Shown in pieces: positions 25,205-34,545 of a stretch of 64,000 nucleotides of DNA. This stretch comes from Treponema sp. (GTDB lineage: Bacteria > Spirochaetota > Spirochaetia > Treponematales > Treponemataceae). Below the pieces are notes generated by a model that ran no database searches, was not told the DNA's origin, and saw nothing but the letters and a program-made list of their open reading frames with translations. Every line of letters starts with the position of its first letter. Position 1 is the first letter of the stretch. A program made the translations under genes and the position numbers. The stretch is taken from the NCBI GenBank assembly GCA_024402595.1, contig JAKSTL010000004.1, positions 1 to 64,000 of the forward strand. The letters are read 5' to 3'.

Positions 25205-27121
25205 CTATTTATTGTGATTTTTTAAGAATTGAATAAACTCTTCCTCTGGCAATGGTTTTGAAAAGTAATAACCTTGAATGTAATCACAGCCCAATTTTTC
25301 AAAAATTTTAAAAGATTCTTCGGTTTCAATTCCTTCTACAAGAATAGTTTTATTCATATTTTTGAACATTTGAACGGTGCTTTCTATAATGCTCATCATT
25401 AGAGGCTCATTCATTTCATCCACAAAACTTTTGTCCAGTTTAATTATGTCCAAAGGTAATTGTGTTACTCGCTTTATGTTGGAATAACCAGTGCCGTAGT
25501 CATCTAAAGAAAAACTAAAGCCCAAATCGTTCAATTTGTTTATATTTGAGTCCATTGCAGAAGAATCAATGTTTTCGGCAGTTTCTGTAATTTCAAGATT
25601 CAACTGTTTAGGCTCAATATTATAAGTTTTAATAACATTCTGGAACTTTTGAACTAAATCAGTTTCCATACATTGAGTGACAGAAAGATTCATTTCTATG
25701 TAATGTAGCTTCAACTGATTAAAATCCACTGAATTGATAAAACTACTTACAGTATCAATTACAAAATCACCAATTTCGTGAATAGCACCACTGGTTTCTG
25801 CGGCTGGAATAAAAAGTGCTGGAGAAACAAAACCATATTTATCGTCAATCAATCGAATAAGCGCTTCCGCTGAAACAAACTTTTTTTCTTTAATAGAGTA
25901 AATTGGCTGATAATACATCTTGAAATTGTGGTTTATAATCGCTCTATTGATGATTTCATCCATTTCATTTTTGATTCTAAAATCATTGGAATTAATAAAA
26001 TCTGCGAGAATAATAGCATCTTGTGTTGCAGGCAGCTTTTTATAAAAATTATAGCGGAAGTTCAAAAATGAATCTAAATTATCAATATCTTCTGGCAATC
26101 TTACCACGCAAACTCTAGCCTTAATAGAAAAAGAAACATCGGCAGTGGTAAAAGGAAGCTTAAATCGTTCAGAAATCTCATTTCCCAGCTGTTTAACCTT
26201 TTCATAATCAGATGACTCAATAGCAAGAGCATAAGTGCTGTCGTGAAGATAGTATAATTCAGTTTGCAGTTTATATTTTTTTACCAGAATTGCCAGTTCT
26301 TGATTTATAACGCCAAGGAACTTATTGTAAAGAGTTGCACCTACCAGTCGTCGGAGGGCAGTGTGTTCTGTAATTTTAAGAAAAATGACTTGAACTGTCT
26401 GGTTTGTAACAAAAATCTTTCGGAAGTCCTGAACCGCAGAATCAAAGTTTTTAGTTTTCGTTATAGAATCATAATTTTCATCAACTCGTTGAACTGTAAA
26501 AGAAATTATCAATTCCGCTATGGACAGACCAAAGGCAGTAAGCTCGAATCCTTTGTGGAAGCGTTGAATAATTATAAAAAACACAACAATTGGTGTAAGC
26601 AGTAACAAAGGCAGATTCCTTTCCCAAGAAGAAATATGACTCCATTTTATAATAATAACAGTGGAAGCAATAAAATAAAGGAAGGAAATAATAATAATGC
26701 TAAGGTTCCATGGCCCCCGCATGTAAACGCCTTCTGGGGAAATATAAAAAATACAGTGATTAAAGACATTTAAAATCAATAGCGCGATTGTAACAAGGCA
26801 AGGGGTTATTAACCAGTAAGTAATTTTCCTTTGATAAACCGCATAATGCCATAAACCCAAAGTAGCATAAATGTAATAAATGTAAACAAGAGGAATCGTT
26901 ACGGATAAGAGAAAGTAAAGATAATCAAAAAACTCTCTTGTAGTGTTAGAAAAATGTGGTACTTCAGAAAGAATGTCGGAAAGTGTAAATAATAGCGACA
27001 AAAGCACAACCACGAAAAAAGATTTATTCGTGTGACCTTTTACCACTTTGCGGGTAAGCATTGAAAAAAGAATAACTGTAAAAAGTAAGAATGCGCAATA
27101 ATTATAATGAAGAAATGCCAT
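25205..27121 (-). CDS. Membrane-anchored degenerate GGDEF - EAL c-di-GMP phosphodiesterase
   Basis: A 638-residue protein. About seven hydrophobic helices fill residues 1-210, followed by a GGDEF-like domain (about 225-375) lacking a GGDEF signature, and a C-terminal EAL domain: MYYQPIYS, SAEALIRL, the metal/base residues in NLSVTQ, LEITETAEN, DDYGTGYSN, IIKLDKSFV, VEGIETEES and QGYYFSKPLP. All catalytic positions of active EAL phosphodiesterases appear present, so it should hydrolyse c-di-GMP under control of the membrane sensor region. The ATG at 27121 is preferred to a TTG two codons upstream; no good Shine-Dalgarno is seen. It converges with thiN. Confidence 0.9.
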   Translation of the reverse strand: MAFLHYNYCAFLLFTVILFSMLTRKVVKGHTNKSFFVVVLLSLLFTLSDILSEVPHFSNTTREFFDYLYFLLSVTIPLVYIYYIYATLGLWHYAVYQRKITYWLITPCLVTIALLILNVFNHCIFYISPEGVYMRGPWNLSIIIISFLYFIASTVIIIKWSHISSWERNLPLLLLTPIVVFFIIIQRFHKGFELTAFGLSIAELIISFTVQRVDENYDSITKTKNFDSAVQDFRKIFVTNQTVQVIFLKITEHTALRRLVGATLYNKFLGVINQELAILVKKYKLQTELYYLHDSTYALAIESSDYEKVKQLGNEISERFKLPFTTADVSFSIKARVCVVRLPEDIDNLDSFLNFRYNFYKKLPATQDAIILADFINSNDFRIKNEMDEIINRAIINHNFKMYYQPIYSIKEKKFVSAEALIRLIDDKYGFVSPALFIPAAETSGAIHEIGDFVIDTVSSFINSVDFNQLKLHYIEMNLSVTQCMETDLVQKFQNVIKTYNIEPKQLNLEITETAENIDSSAMDSNINKLNDLGFSFSLDDYGTGYSNIKRVTQLPLDIIKLDKSFVDEMNEPLMMSIIESTVQMFKNMNKTILVEGIETEESFKIFEKLGCDYIQGYYFSKPLPEEEFIQFLKNHNK

Positions 27122-27258
27122 ACTCAATAAAGAAAATTATAATACAGAAATTAAATAAGACAATTCTTTTTTACAAATATAAAATAATTTTTACAAATAT
27201 TAGATAATTTTTAGCAAATGAGGAGTTGAGTTTTATATTTATATAATTCCTGACATAA

Positions 27259-27666
27259 TTAACTTTTCTTCATCAAATCGGCTATGGAAATGCTGTCTAA
27301 ATAATTTTCAATTAATTGGTCAAGCTTTGTCCACATTGGAAGAGTCCGACATTCTGGTTCTCTACTGCAATGCTCAGTATTTTTTTCCAGACAGGCTACA
27401 GGAGCAAGAGTTCCTTCTGTCAAACGAAGAATATCGCCAACTTTATACTCTTCGGGATTTTTATTTAGTTTATAACCACCACCTTTTCCGTGAATTGCAT
27501 CTACAAAATGATTTTTAGAAAGGAGGGTCATAATGGCTTCGATGTATTTTTGTGAAATGTTCTGCCGTTCTGCAATTTCTTTTAAAGGAATAGGATTCGT
27601 TTCCTGATGTTCTGCTATGTCAATTAAAACTCTCAACGCATATCGGCCTCTTGTTGAAACAATCAT
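27259..27666 (-). CDS. Rrf2-family transcriptional regulator with three Cys
   Basis: A 135-residue winged-helix regulator. The N-terminus STRGRYALRVLIDIAEH and the recognition region ISQKYIEAIMTLL, GKGGGYKLNKNP are typical of the Rrf2 family (IscR, CymR, NsrR). Three cysteines in C-x7-C-x5-C (about residues 92-106) resemble the IscR Fe-S ligand set, suggesting an Fe-S-sensing protein; CymR-type proteins usually lack them. It lies 16 bp downstream of mnmA, so both are co-transcribed. Its targets are unknown; inverted repeats at the metY promoter are one candidate. GGAG precedes the ATG. Confidence 0.9.
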   Translation of the reverse strand: MIVSTRGRYALRVLIDIAEHQETNPIPLKEIAERQNISQKYIEAIMTLLSKNHFVDAIHGKGGGYKLNKNPEEYKVGDILRLTEGTLAPVACLEKNTEHCSREPECRTLPMWTKLDQLIENYLDSISIADLMKKS

Positions 27667-27682
27667 TCTATTATCTCCTCAA

Positions 27683-28852
27683 TTATTTATAGATAATTCC
27701 ACCGCCCATAATAACATCGTCTTTGTAAATTACTACGGATTGTCCTGGGGTAACAGCATATTGATCTTCTGTAAAACTGAACTTCCAAGGTTGACCTTTG
27801 TAATTAATTGTATCATCCTCTGGTGGTGTATATTTTTCGATAGTGCACCAAATTGCTTTACTTCGGAATCTGATTTTCGCAAAAGCTTCAAAACTCTCTG
27901 TTGGTTCAAAATCTCCTGGCCAAACAAAATCGTGGGCAATTAAAAAGCGAGTATTTAAATCACTTTTTTCTGTAAGAATAATCTGATTTTTCTCTTTGTC
28001 AATTTTTTGAACATAGTATGGAACTGGACCAGAAACTCCCAATCCTCGACGCTGACCAATGGTATAATGTTCAATGCCTTTATGTTTTCCAAGTACCTTT
28101 CCGTTAGAATCAACAAAATCACCAGGAACAGAAGGTTTATCTGCAAAAAGATAATCTACAAAATGTGAATCTATAAAATCCTGACTTTCTTTTCGTGCCG
28201 CAGCTTCAAGATTAGCATTTTTTGCCAGTTCAATAACTTCAGATTTTTTAAGAGTGGCAAGAGGAAAACGAACTTTTTCTAGAACATCCGATGGAACTCT
28301 ATACAAAAAATATGTTTGATCTTTAGAATCATCCGTGGCACAGGCAATCATACAAGGTTTTTTGTCCGAACCCCATAATCCTGCTTCCGGACGAACAATT
28401 TTGGCATAGTGACCAGTACAAAAATAATCAAATTGAATGCCAAGTTTTTCAATGCCGCGGAGTAAAGCACCAAACTTAATCAATCTGTTGCATCTAATAC
28501 AAGGATTTGGAGTTCTCCCAGCTCTATATTCCTCTGTAAAATAGTTGAGAATCTCTTTACGATATTCGTCTTTTACATCAATTACATGATATTCAATGCC
28601 TTGTTCCAGACAAAATCTCTTACATTGGGCAATATTTTCAATTTCATCTGGACCAAAACAAGCCTTTATGTGTTCATCAGCGGGAAAATCAAAAGTATTA
28701 TGTTCATCCCACATAGACATAGTTACGCCAATTACTTTGCAACCATTTTGTTTTAAAAGAAGTGCAGTAAGAGTTGAATCTACGCCGCCAGACATACCAA
28801 CAACAATTGTAGAGCCCGCCTGTGGAAGTTTTTCAGGAATAAAGTTCATCAT
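27683..28852 (-). CDS. mnmA: tRNA-specific 2-thiouridylase MnmA
   Basis: A 389-residue enzyme that thiolates U34 of Lys/Glu/Gln tRNAs. The PP-loop GMSGGVDSTLTALLL (about 19-33) activates uridine by adenylation; the first cysteine region is TPNPCIRCNRLIKFG (CxxC); HYTIGQRRGLG and the beta-barrel C-terminus MGGGIIYK follow. Where characterised MnmAs have a second catalytic Cys in D-S-x-x-I-C-F, this protein reads KESQDFIDSHF with no Cys, so sulfur transfer may depend on the CxxC pair, possibly as an Fe-S site; that is inference. No iscS is adjacent; the partner Rrf2 gene follows. Either of two adjacent ATGs may start it. Confidence 0.95.
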   Translation of the reverse strand: MMNFIPEKLPQAGSTIVVGMSGGVDSTLTALLLKQNGCKVIGVTMSMWDEHNTFDFPADEHIKACFGPDEIENIAQCKRFCLEQGIEYHVIDVKDEYRKEILNYFTEEYRAGRTPNPCIRCNRLIKFGALLRGIEKLGIQFDYFCTGHYAKIVRPEAGLWGSDKKPCMIACATDDSKDQTYFLYRVPSDVLEKVRFPLATLKKSEVIELAKNANLEAAARKESQDFIDSHFVDYLFADKPSVPGDFVDSNGKVLGKHKGIEHYTIGQRRGLGVSGPVPYYVQKIDKEKNQIILTEKSDLNTRFLIAHDFVWPGDFEPTESFEAFAKIRFRSKAIWCTIEKYTPPEDDTINYKGQPWKFSFTEDQYAVTPGQSVVIYKDDVIMGGGIIYK

Positions 28853-29091
28853 ACAATCCTTAAAGCCTATTAAAATACTAGGTTATAATTTAAGATAAAT
28901 CATTTTTGAGTTTTGGTCAATAAATAGAAAATTGGCTTTCAGTTTTACCTTAATCTCCATGAAAATCTAAAAAATTGACACCACAAAATAACAAAAAGAG
29001 TGGAATATTTTAAAATATGTGATAATCTTTAAAATACAGTATGTTCTTTTATTTTTGCCATTGCAGAAACAAAAAGACTTAAGGTGCATCA

Positions 29092-31356
29092 ATGGGAATG
29101 AATACAGATAACACTCAACTTATAAATAAACTTCAACGAGCTTTGTTTTATGAATCTCAATATCGCAATGCAATAGTATCTGATTCTATTTCGTTTTATG
29201 ATGTTAATATTTCAAAAGATTTACTGGAAAATGACTTTTTTTATCGAGATAAAGATGGTAATTTTCTGTCGGTTTTGGAGCGAGTAGGCCTTTCTGCGCC
29301 ATGTAAGTTTTCTTTGTTTATAGAAAAATGGTGTCAGATAATGATTCCCGATGCCTATATACAGTCTTCTAGTGATGATTCTGATCCTTCCAAACCAAAA
29401 GCCACCATGCCAAATCTTAAAAAATATCCATTTATGGAAAATATATGTCAGCAATTAATCGATACTTTTAATAATGGCAAACGGGAATATATAACCGAAT
29501 ATTGGGTTGATCCAAAAAATGGTAATCGTATTTTTATAAATCTACGCTATTTGCTTACTAAAAATGAAGCAGGGGATATTTGCGCACTTTCTATTGTAAA
29601 AGATTATACAAAGCATCGCGTTCTTGAAGAAACCGAACATCGCAAAGAGTTGGAATATTTTGCATTTGTGGATCCTATAACTAATGGAACAAACTATATA
29701 AAATTCAAACTTATGTTACGAGGGGAAAATCACGAAGGTTCCATTGTTTCCATGGATATTCATTCTTTTAAAGTAATAAACTCTATTTGTGGTGTTACTC
29801 GTGGTGATGAAGTTATAGAAGCAATCTGGCATTGTATTGAAAATGCAATTGATGCAGAACAAGGCGATAAAGCAGCTCATATTAACGCAGACCATTTTGT
29901 TATTTATTTTAATACCATCAAAGAAGAAGAAGTTATAGCAAAATTAAAATGTATTACTTTTGCCCTTAACATGATTACTTCTGAAATGACGGAAGTTCCT
30001 CAGATTAAACCTTATTTTGGTGTTGCAATCTGGTATCCAAAAGATAAAATTGAGTTTGCTTATAGTCATGCTGTTGTGGCTAAACATAATGCAAAAGATA
30101 ACGAAACTGTAAATTATGCCTTTTTTAACGAAAGTGATACACAAAAGCTTATTCGTGAAAAAGAAATGGTAGATTCTTTTGAAACTGCCATAGCAAAAAA
30201 AGAGTTTAAAATCTGGTTTCAACCAAAATATAAACCAATTTCCAAAGAACTTGTGGGTGCAGAAGCCCTTGTACGCTGGCAAAAAAGTGACGGAACAATG
30301 ATTTCTCCAGGGGAGTTCATTCCATTGTTTGAGCGAAATGGTATGATTCGTGCACTGGATGAATATATTTTCCGCAATGTTTGTATTATGCAAAAGCGAT
30401 GGGAGCTTATGGGAAAACAGATAGTTCCTGTTTCAATAAATATATCTCGAGCCAGTCTGTATTATAAGGATGTGGTAAAGCAGTATAAACGCCATATTGA
30501 TGATATTGGAATTGACCCAAAAAATGTTCCTATTGAAATTACCGAAAGTGCCGCTGTAAATAATTTTGAAATAAAAGAAATTGTAGATAATTTTTATGAT
30601 TTAGGTTTTTCATTGCATATGGATGATTTTGGTTCCGGATATTCGTCTTTGGCTTCCTTAAATCAAATGCATTTTGAAACTTTAAAGCTGGATAAAAGTC
30701 TTATTGATTTTATTGGCGATTTTGGTGGCGACAGACTTTTGGAACACACTATCAGTCTTGCAAAAGAGTTAGGAATGCATGTTACTGCAGAAGGTGTTGA
30801 AAACGAAAAACAGGTTCTTTTTCTAAAACATACTGGTTGTGATAGTATACAAGGCTTTTTCTATTCAAAACCTTTGCCAAAAGAGATTTTTGAAAAATTG
30901 ATTGCCCAAAACAACAGCGATAGTACAAAATACGCCGTGGATTATGTTGCAGAAAAGGTTGTTAAGTTTAAACAGTCTTTAATAAGGCCTCCAATCTATA
31001 CATTTCTTGTTAATTTGTCTAAAAATGTATACACCGAAGAGGTTGGCGCTCTAGATTTTGAAGACGAAACTGGCATTCATGGTAAAAATTATGATGCGGC
31101 GGTTCAAGCTTTGGCAACAACTTTTATTCACCTAGAGTCAAAACAGGCTTATGAAAATTCTATGAAAAGGGAAAATATCCTTAAAAACTTTACAGGTGTA
31201 GAGCAGACCAGATTTTTTCAATACAGCAGAATCTATAACGGTGATTTGTGCAAGATGCAGATAATGTCTTACATCTTTACAACGGAAAACTCGCCTGATG
31301 TTTGGATGTTCTTTACTGTATCAATTATAGAAAATTATTCTAAGCCTGACTTCTAA
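29092..31356 (+). CDS. PAS-like / degenerate GGDEF / EAL c-di-GMP protein
   Basis: A 754-residue cytosolic protein. An N-terminal sensor region (about 1-190, PAS-like) leads to a degenerate GGDEF domain (about 205-345: VSMDIHSFKVINSICGVTRGDEVI, with HINADHFVIYF where the GGDEF loop should be), then EAL (about 365-615: IWFQPKYKP, GAEALVRW, NISRASL, IEITESAA, MDDFGSGYSS, KLDKSLIDF, AEGVENE, QGFFYSKPLP) with apparently complete catalytic residues, and a 130-residue C-terminal domain I cannot name. It probably hydrolyses c-di-GMP. It is a close paralogue of the product of 60297-62483, the match running through all domains including the C-terminal one. AAGG precedes the ATG by 8 nt. Confidence 0.9.
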   Translation: MGMNTDNTQLINKLQRALFYESQYRNAIVSDSISFYDVNISKDLLENDFFYRDKDGNFLSVLERVGLSAPCKFSLFIEKWCQIMIPDAYIQSSSDDSDPSKPKATMPNLKKYPFMENICQQLIDTFNNGKREYITEYWVDPKNGNRIFINLRYLLTKNEAGDICALSIVKDYTKHRVLEETEHRKELEYFAFVDPITNGTNYIKFKLMLRGENHEGSIVSMDIHSFKVINSICGVTRGDEVIEAIWHCIENAIDAEQGDKAAHINADHFVIYFNTIKEEEVIAKLKCITFALNMITSEMTEVPQIKPYFGVAIWYPKDKIEFAYSHAVVAKHNAKDNETVNYAFFNESDTQKLIREKEMVDSFETAIAKKEFKIWFQPKYKPISKELVGAEALVRWQKSDGTMISPGEFIPLFERNGMIRALDEYIFRNVCIMQKRWELMGKQIVPVSINISRASLYYKDVVKQYKRHIDDIGIDPKNVPIEITESAAVNNFEIKEIVDNFYDLGFSLHMDDFGSGYSSLASLNQMHFETLKLDKSLIDFIGDFGGDRLLEHTISLAKELGMHVTAEGVENEKQVLFLKHTGCDSIQGFFYSKPLPKEIFEKLIAQNNSDSTKYAVDYVAEKVVKFKQSLIRPPIYTFLVNLSKNVYTEEVGALDFEDETGIHGKNYDAAVQALATTFIHLESKQAYENSMKRENILKNFTGVEQTRFFQYSRIYNGDLCKMQIMSYIFTTENSPDVWMFFTVSIIENYSKPDF

Positions 31357-31368
31357 TAACCTGATTGT

Positions 31369-32337
31369 TTATATCGCAAAGCATCTTACTTTGTGACTGC
31401 TAGTGGAAGAAATCTGCTTAAACTCAGGTAATTCCGATTTGCATTTTTCTGTTGCTTTTGGACATCTGTATGCAAAAGGACATGCATTTTCTGCTTTGAG
31501 AGTAGTTTTTACTTCGGAATTAGAATTGTTCAGTTCTCCTTGTGCGGCGGAAAACAGCAGTTGTGTGTATGGATGTTTTGCTTCTTTGTATAAATTAGAG
31601 GCAGGAGCTTCTTCTACTAAAACGCCTCTATACATAACTCCAATTTTATCGCTGAAATAACAGGCAACTTTTAAATCATGGGTAATAAAGATATAACTTA
31701 AGTTATGTTTTTCCTTTAATTCTTGCAGCAAGTTTATTATTTGTCCCTGAATGCTTACATCCAAGGCTGAGACCACTTCATCACAAATAAGAAGTTCTGG
31801 ATTCATTATCAGGCCTCGAGCAATGGAAATACGCTGTCTTTGACCTCCCGAAAACTCTGCAGGGCGACGGTTCAAATCTTCTGGAGATAAACCTACTTCT
31901 GTAATAATTTTTTCAGCCAGTTCCCATGCCTTTTGTTTTCCTTGCCATTGGCTTGAATAACGAAGACCTGCCGTAATTACATCAAAAACTGTCATTCTAG
32001 GATTTAAGGAACGGGCTGGATCTTGGAAAATATATTTTACTTTTTCTCGATAATTGCGAAGTTCTTTTTTAGAATAGTTTTTTATTTCTGATTCTGTTCC
32101 GTTTTTGTCGGTGTAAATAATACTTCCAGCAGTTTGTTTATACATTTGTATAATCAAACGGGCAGTGGTAGTTTTTCCACATCCCGACTCACCAACAATT
32201 CCATAAGTTGTTCCCCGTTCTATATCAAAAGAAATGTCATTTACCGCGTAAACTTTATTTTTATTTTTTGCAAAGAATCCAGCTTCAAGATTAAATTGAT
32301 GCGAAAGATTTTTTACCTGAATAATATTGTCTGCCAT
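31369..32337 (-). CDS. oppF: Oligopeptide ABC transporter ATP-binding protein (OppF type)
   Basis: A 322-residue ATPase of the Opp/Dpp importer family. Walker A GESGCGKTTTARLI, Q-loop YIFQDPARSLNPRMTV, signature SGGQRQRISIARGL, Walker B LLICDEVVSALDVSIQ and the switch His in FITHDLKVA are all present. The C-terminal extension includes HPYTQLL and CPFAYRCPKATEKC, the Cys-rich tail of this subfamily. It is the last gene of the four-gene opp unit (A, B, C-D, F), 12 bp after the fused permease-ATPase. Substrate identity is not shown. Confidence 0.95.
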   Translation of the reverse strand: MADNIIQVKNLSHQFNLEAGFFAKNKNKVYAVNDISFDIERGTTYGIVGESGCGKTTTARLIIQMYKQTAGSIIYTDKNGTESEIKNYSKKELRNYREKVKYIFQDPARSLNPRMTVFDVITAGLRYSSQWQGKQKAWELAEKIITEVGLSPEDLNRRPAEFSGGQRQRISIARGLIMNPELLICDEVVSALDVSIQGQIINLLQELKEKHNLSYIFITHDLKVACYFSDKIGVMYRGVLVEEAPASNLYKEAKHPYTQLLFSAAQGELNNSNSEVKTTLKAENACPFAYRCPKATEKCKSELPEFKQISSTSSHKVRCFAI

Positions 32338-32349
32338 AATTCTACCTTC

Positions 32350-34503
32350 TTAGTTTTCTTCCTGAAGCATTTTGTAACAAGTGCAATCTTTTTGTTTGCA
32401 TTCTTCTTTAGTGTAACTGCATCTTGGTGCAAAAGGACAGCCTTGTTCTGGATTTGCTGGATCTGTAACCCGTCCTGGTATAGAAATCATCTTTTGTTCT
32501 GTGTAATGAGTGCCAAACTCTGGTAAAGACTTAACCAAAGCCTGTGTGTAAGGATGTTTTGGTCTATGGAGAATCTGTTCCGAAGTTCCACTTTCCATAA
32601 TTTTTCCACTGTACATTACGGCAATTCTGTCGCTGATTTGTGCCACAAGATTTATGTTATGACTTATGAAAATGATAGAAAGTTCTCTCTCTTTTTTTAA
32701 TTTTAATAAAAGGGAAACAATCTGTGCCTGAATTGTAACATCAAGGGCAGTGGTTGGTTCGTCCGCAATCAATAACTGGCAGTTTTGTGCTAGGGCTAAA
32801 GCAATGCCAATGCGCTGTAACTGGCCGCCACTAAATTGATGTGGAAAAGCCTTCAATCTTCCTTTTGGATCCGGGAGTCCTACTTCTTCTAAAAGCTGAA
32901 TGGTTTTCTTTTCCGCTTCTTCTTTTGTAATTTCGGGATTAGAAGCCTGAAGAGTTTCTAAAAAAGTTTTGCCAATGTTCTGTAACGGATCAAAACTTCT
33001 GCCTGGTTCCTGAAAAATCAAGCCAATCTTTTTTCCTCGATACTGGCGCAATTCATTCTGAGAAAGAGTAAGTAAATCTACTCCTTCGTAGAAAATGTGA
33101 CCTGTAGCAGTAGCATTAGAAGGTAAGAGTCCCGGAATGGCTGTGGTAGAAACAGATTTTCCACTTCCAGATTCTCCTACAAGCCCAAGGATTTCTCCCT
33201 TTTTTAAGTTAAAGCTTACACCTTTGGCGGCATAAATTGGAATCCATTTTGTTCCTCGTAGGATTCTAAAGGTTACTGCCAGATTTTGTACAGAAAGTAA
33301 AAACTCCCTTGAATTATTGTTTGGAATAGAGTTTTCTTTATTTTTATCATTGGAAGTGTCTGTTTCTTCGCTGATTTTATTTTCTGAGTTTACTTTGGAA
33401 GCTTTTGATGTAAGAGTTCGTTCAGATGGAACAACTGGTTTTCTCTTTAATTTTTTCTTAAATACAGCAGAATAAGGATCAAAGAAATCTCTAAGAGTGT
33501 CTCCTATAAAATTAAATGCCAAAGTTACCAGTAAAAGCATTAAAACCGGCCACAAAAGCCATGGAAAGTTTTTAAGGTTTGAAAGTGTAGAAATGTCCCT
33601 GTTGATTAAAGAACCCCAACTAACGGCAGGATCGTTAATACCAAGTCCAAGATAGGAAAGAGTAGTTTCGCTCATAATAAAACCTGGAACGCTTAATGCT
33701 GTGCTGACAATTAAAAGACTGGCGGTTTGTGGAATTATATGACGAAATATTACAATTACCGAAGGAACACCTTCTAAATCTGCATCCATTATAAACTCTT
33801 CCCGTTTTATGGCATGTACCATACCTCTGATTGTTCTTGCAGAACCCGGCCATCCAACTAAGGCAAGTATAATTGTGATTACCATATAGGATGTTCCGCT
33901 GTCCATTTTTGTGTTCAGTAAAGAACGAAGGAAGAGAATAAAATAAAGACTTGGGATTAACATAAAGAACTCGGCAAAACGCATTATAGCCCAGTCGGTA
34001 GTTCCTCCAATATAACCAGAAATGCCGCCTAAAAGCACTGCCAGTACAAGAGAGATAAAGGTGGCGGCAAAACCAATAGTTAGAGAAATGCGACTTCCGT
34101 AAACTATTCGACTGAATAAATCTCTTCCCAAATGGTCTGCACCAAAAAGATAAACAGGATAGTCACTGTCTGAACCAAAAAGATGAATGTCGCAAGGGAT
34201 AAATCCTAAGAGTTTATACGAAGAACCTTTCTTAAAAAGTCTAAAATTATGTACAGTTTCTATGTCTTTTACTCTGGCATATTTCCATGTAGTTCGGTTT
34301 ACAACACGATATTCGCGAACTTTTACCCCATGAGCTGTTATCTGGATGTTTGCAGGATGGTAAGTATTGTTTTCAAAAGAAAGATTTGCTGGATATGGAG
34401 CAATGAACTCCGCAAAAATCATATTTAAATACAAAATCACTAGAATAATAAAGGAAACAAGAGACAGAGGGCGGGTTTTTAGAAAATCAAAAAATTTTTT
34501 CAT
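32350..34503 (-). CDS. oppC/oppD: Fused oligopeptide ABC permease (OppC) and ATPase (OppD)
   Basis: A 717-residue fusion. Residues 1 to about 355 form an OppC-type permease: an N-terminal TM, an extended periplasmic loop, then LFGADHLGRDLFSRIVYGSRISL and an EAA-like cytoplasmic loop (DADLEGVPSVIVIFRHIIP). A Lys/Ser/Glu/Asn-rich linker (about 355-400) joins it to a full ATPase (about 403-717) with GESGSGKSVSTTAI, IFQEPGRSFDPLQ, FSGGQLQRIGIALAL, LLIADEPTTALDVTIQ and CPFAPRCSYTKEEC. In most bacteria these are separate genes. AAGGA lies upstream of the ATG. It sits between oppB (42 bp) and oppF (12 bp). Confidence 0.95.
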   Translation of the reverse strand: MKKFFDFLKTRPLSLVSFIILVILYLNMIFAEFIAPYPANLSFENNTYHPANIQITAHGVKVREYRVVNRTTWKYARVKDIETVHNFRLFKKGSSYKLLGFIPCDIHLFGSDSDYPVYLFGADHLGRDLFSRIVYGSRISLTIGFAATFISLVLAVLLGGISGYIGGTTDWAIMRFAEFFMLIPSLYFILFLRSLLNTKMDSGTSYMVITIILALVGWPGSARTIRGMVHAIKREEFIMDADLEGVPSVIVIFRHIIPQTASLLIVSTALSVPGFIMSETTLSYLGLGINDPAVSWGSLINRDISTLSNLKNFPWLLWPVLMLLLVTLAFNFIGDTLRDFFDPYSAVFKKKLKRKPVVPSERTLTSKASKVNSENKISEETDTSNDKNKENSIPNNNSREFLLSVQNLAVTFRILRGTKWIPIYAAKGVSFNLKKGEILGLVGESGSGKSVSTTAIPGLLPSNATATGHIFYEGVDLLTLSQNELRQYRGKKIGLIFQEPGRSFDPLQNIGKTFLETLQASNPEITKEEAEKKTIQLLEEVGLPDPKGRLKAFPHQFSGGQLQRIGIALALAQNCQLLIADEPTTALDVTIQAQIVSLLLKLKKERELSIIFISHNINLVAQISDRIAVMYSGKIMESGTSEQILHRPKHPYTQALVKSLPEFGTHYTEQKMISIPGRVTDPANPEQGCPFAPRCSYTKEECKQKDCTCYKMLQEEN

Positions 34504-34545
34504 TTGGGTATCCTTAGTTTTTCCTTAAAAGTAACTAAAATTAAA

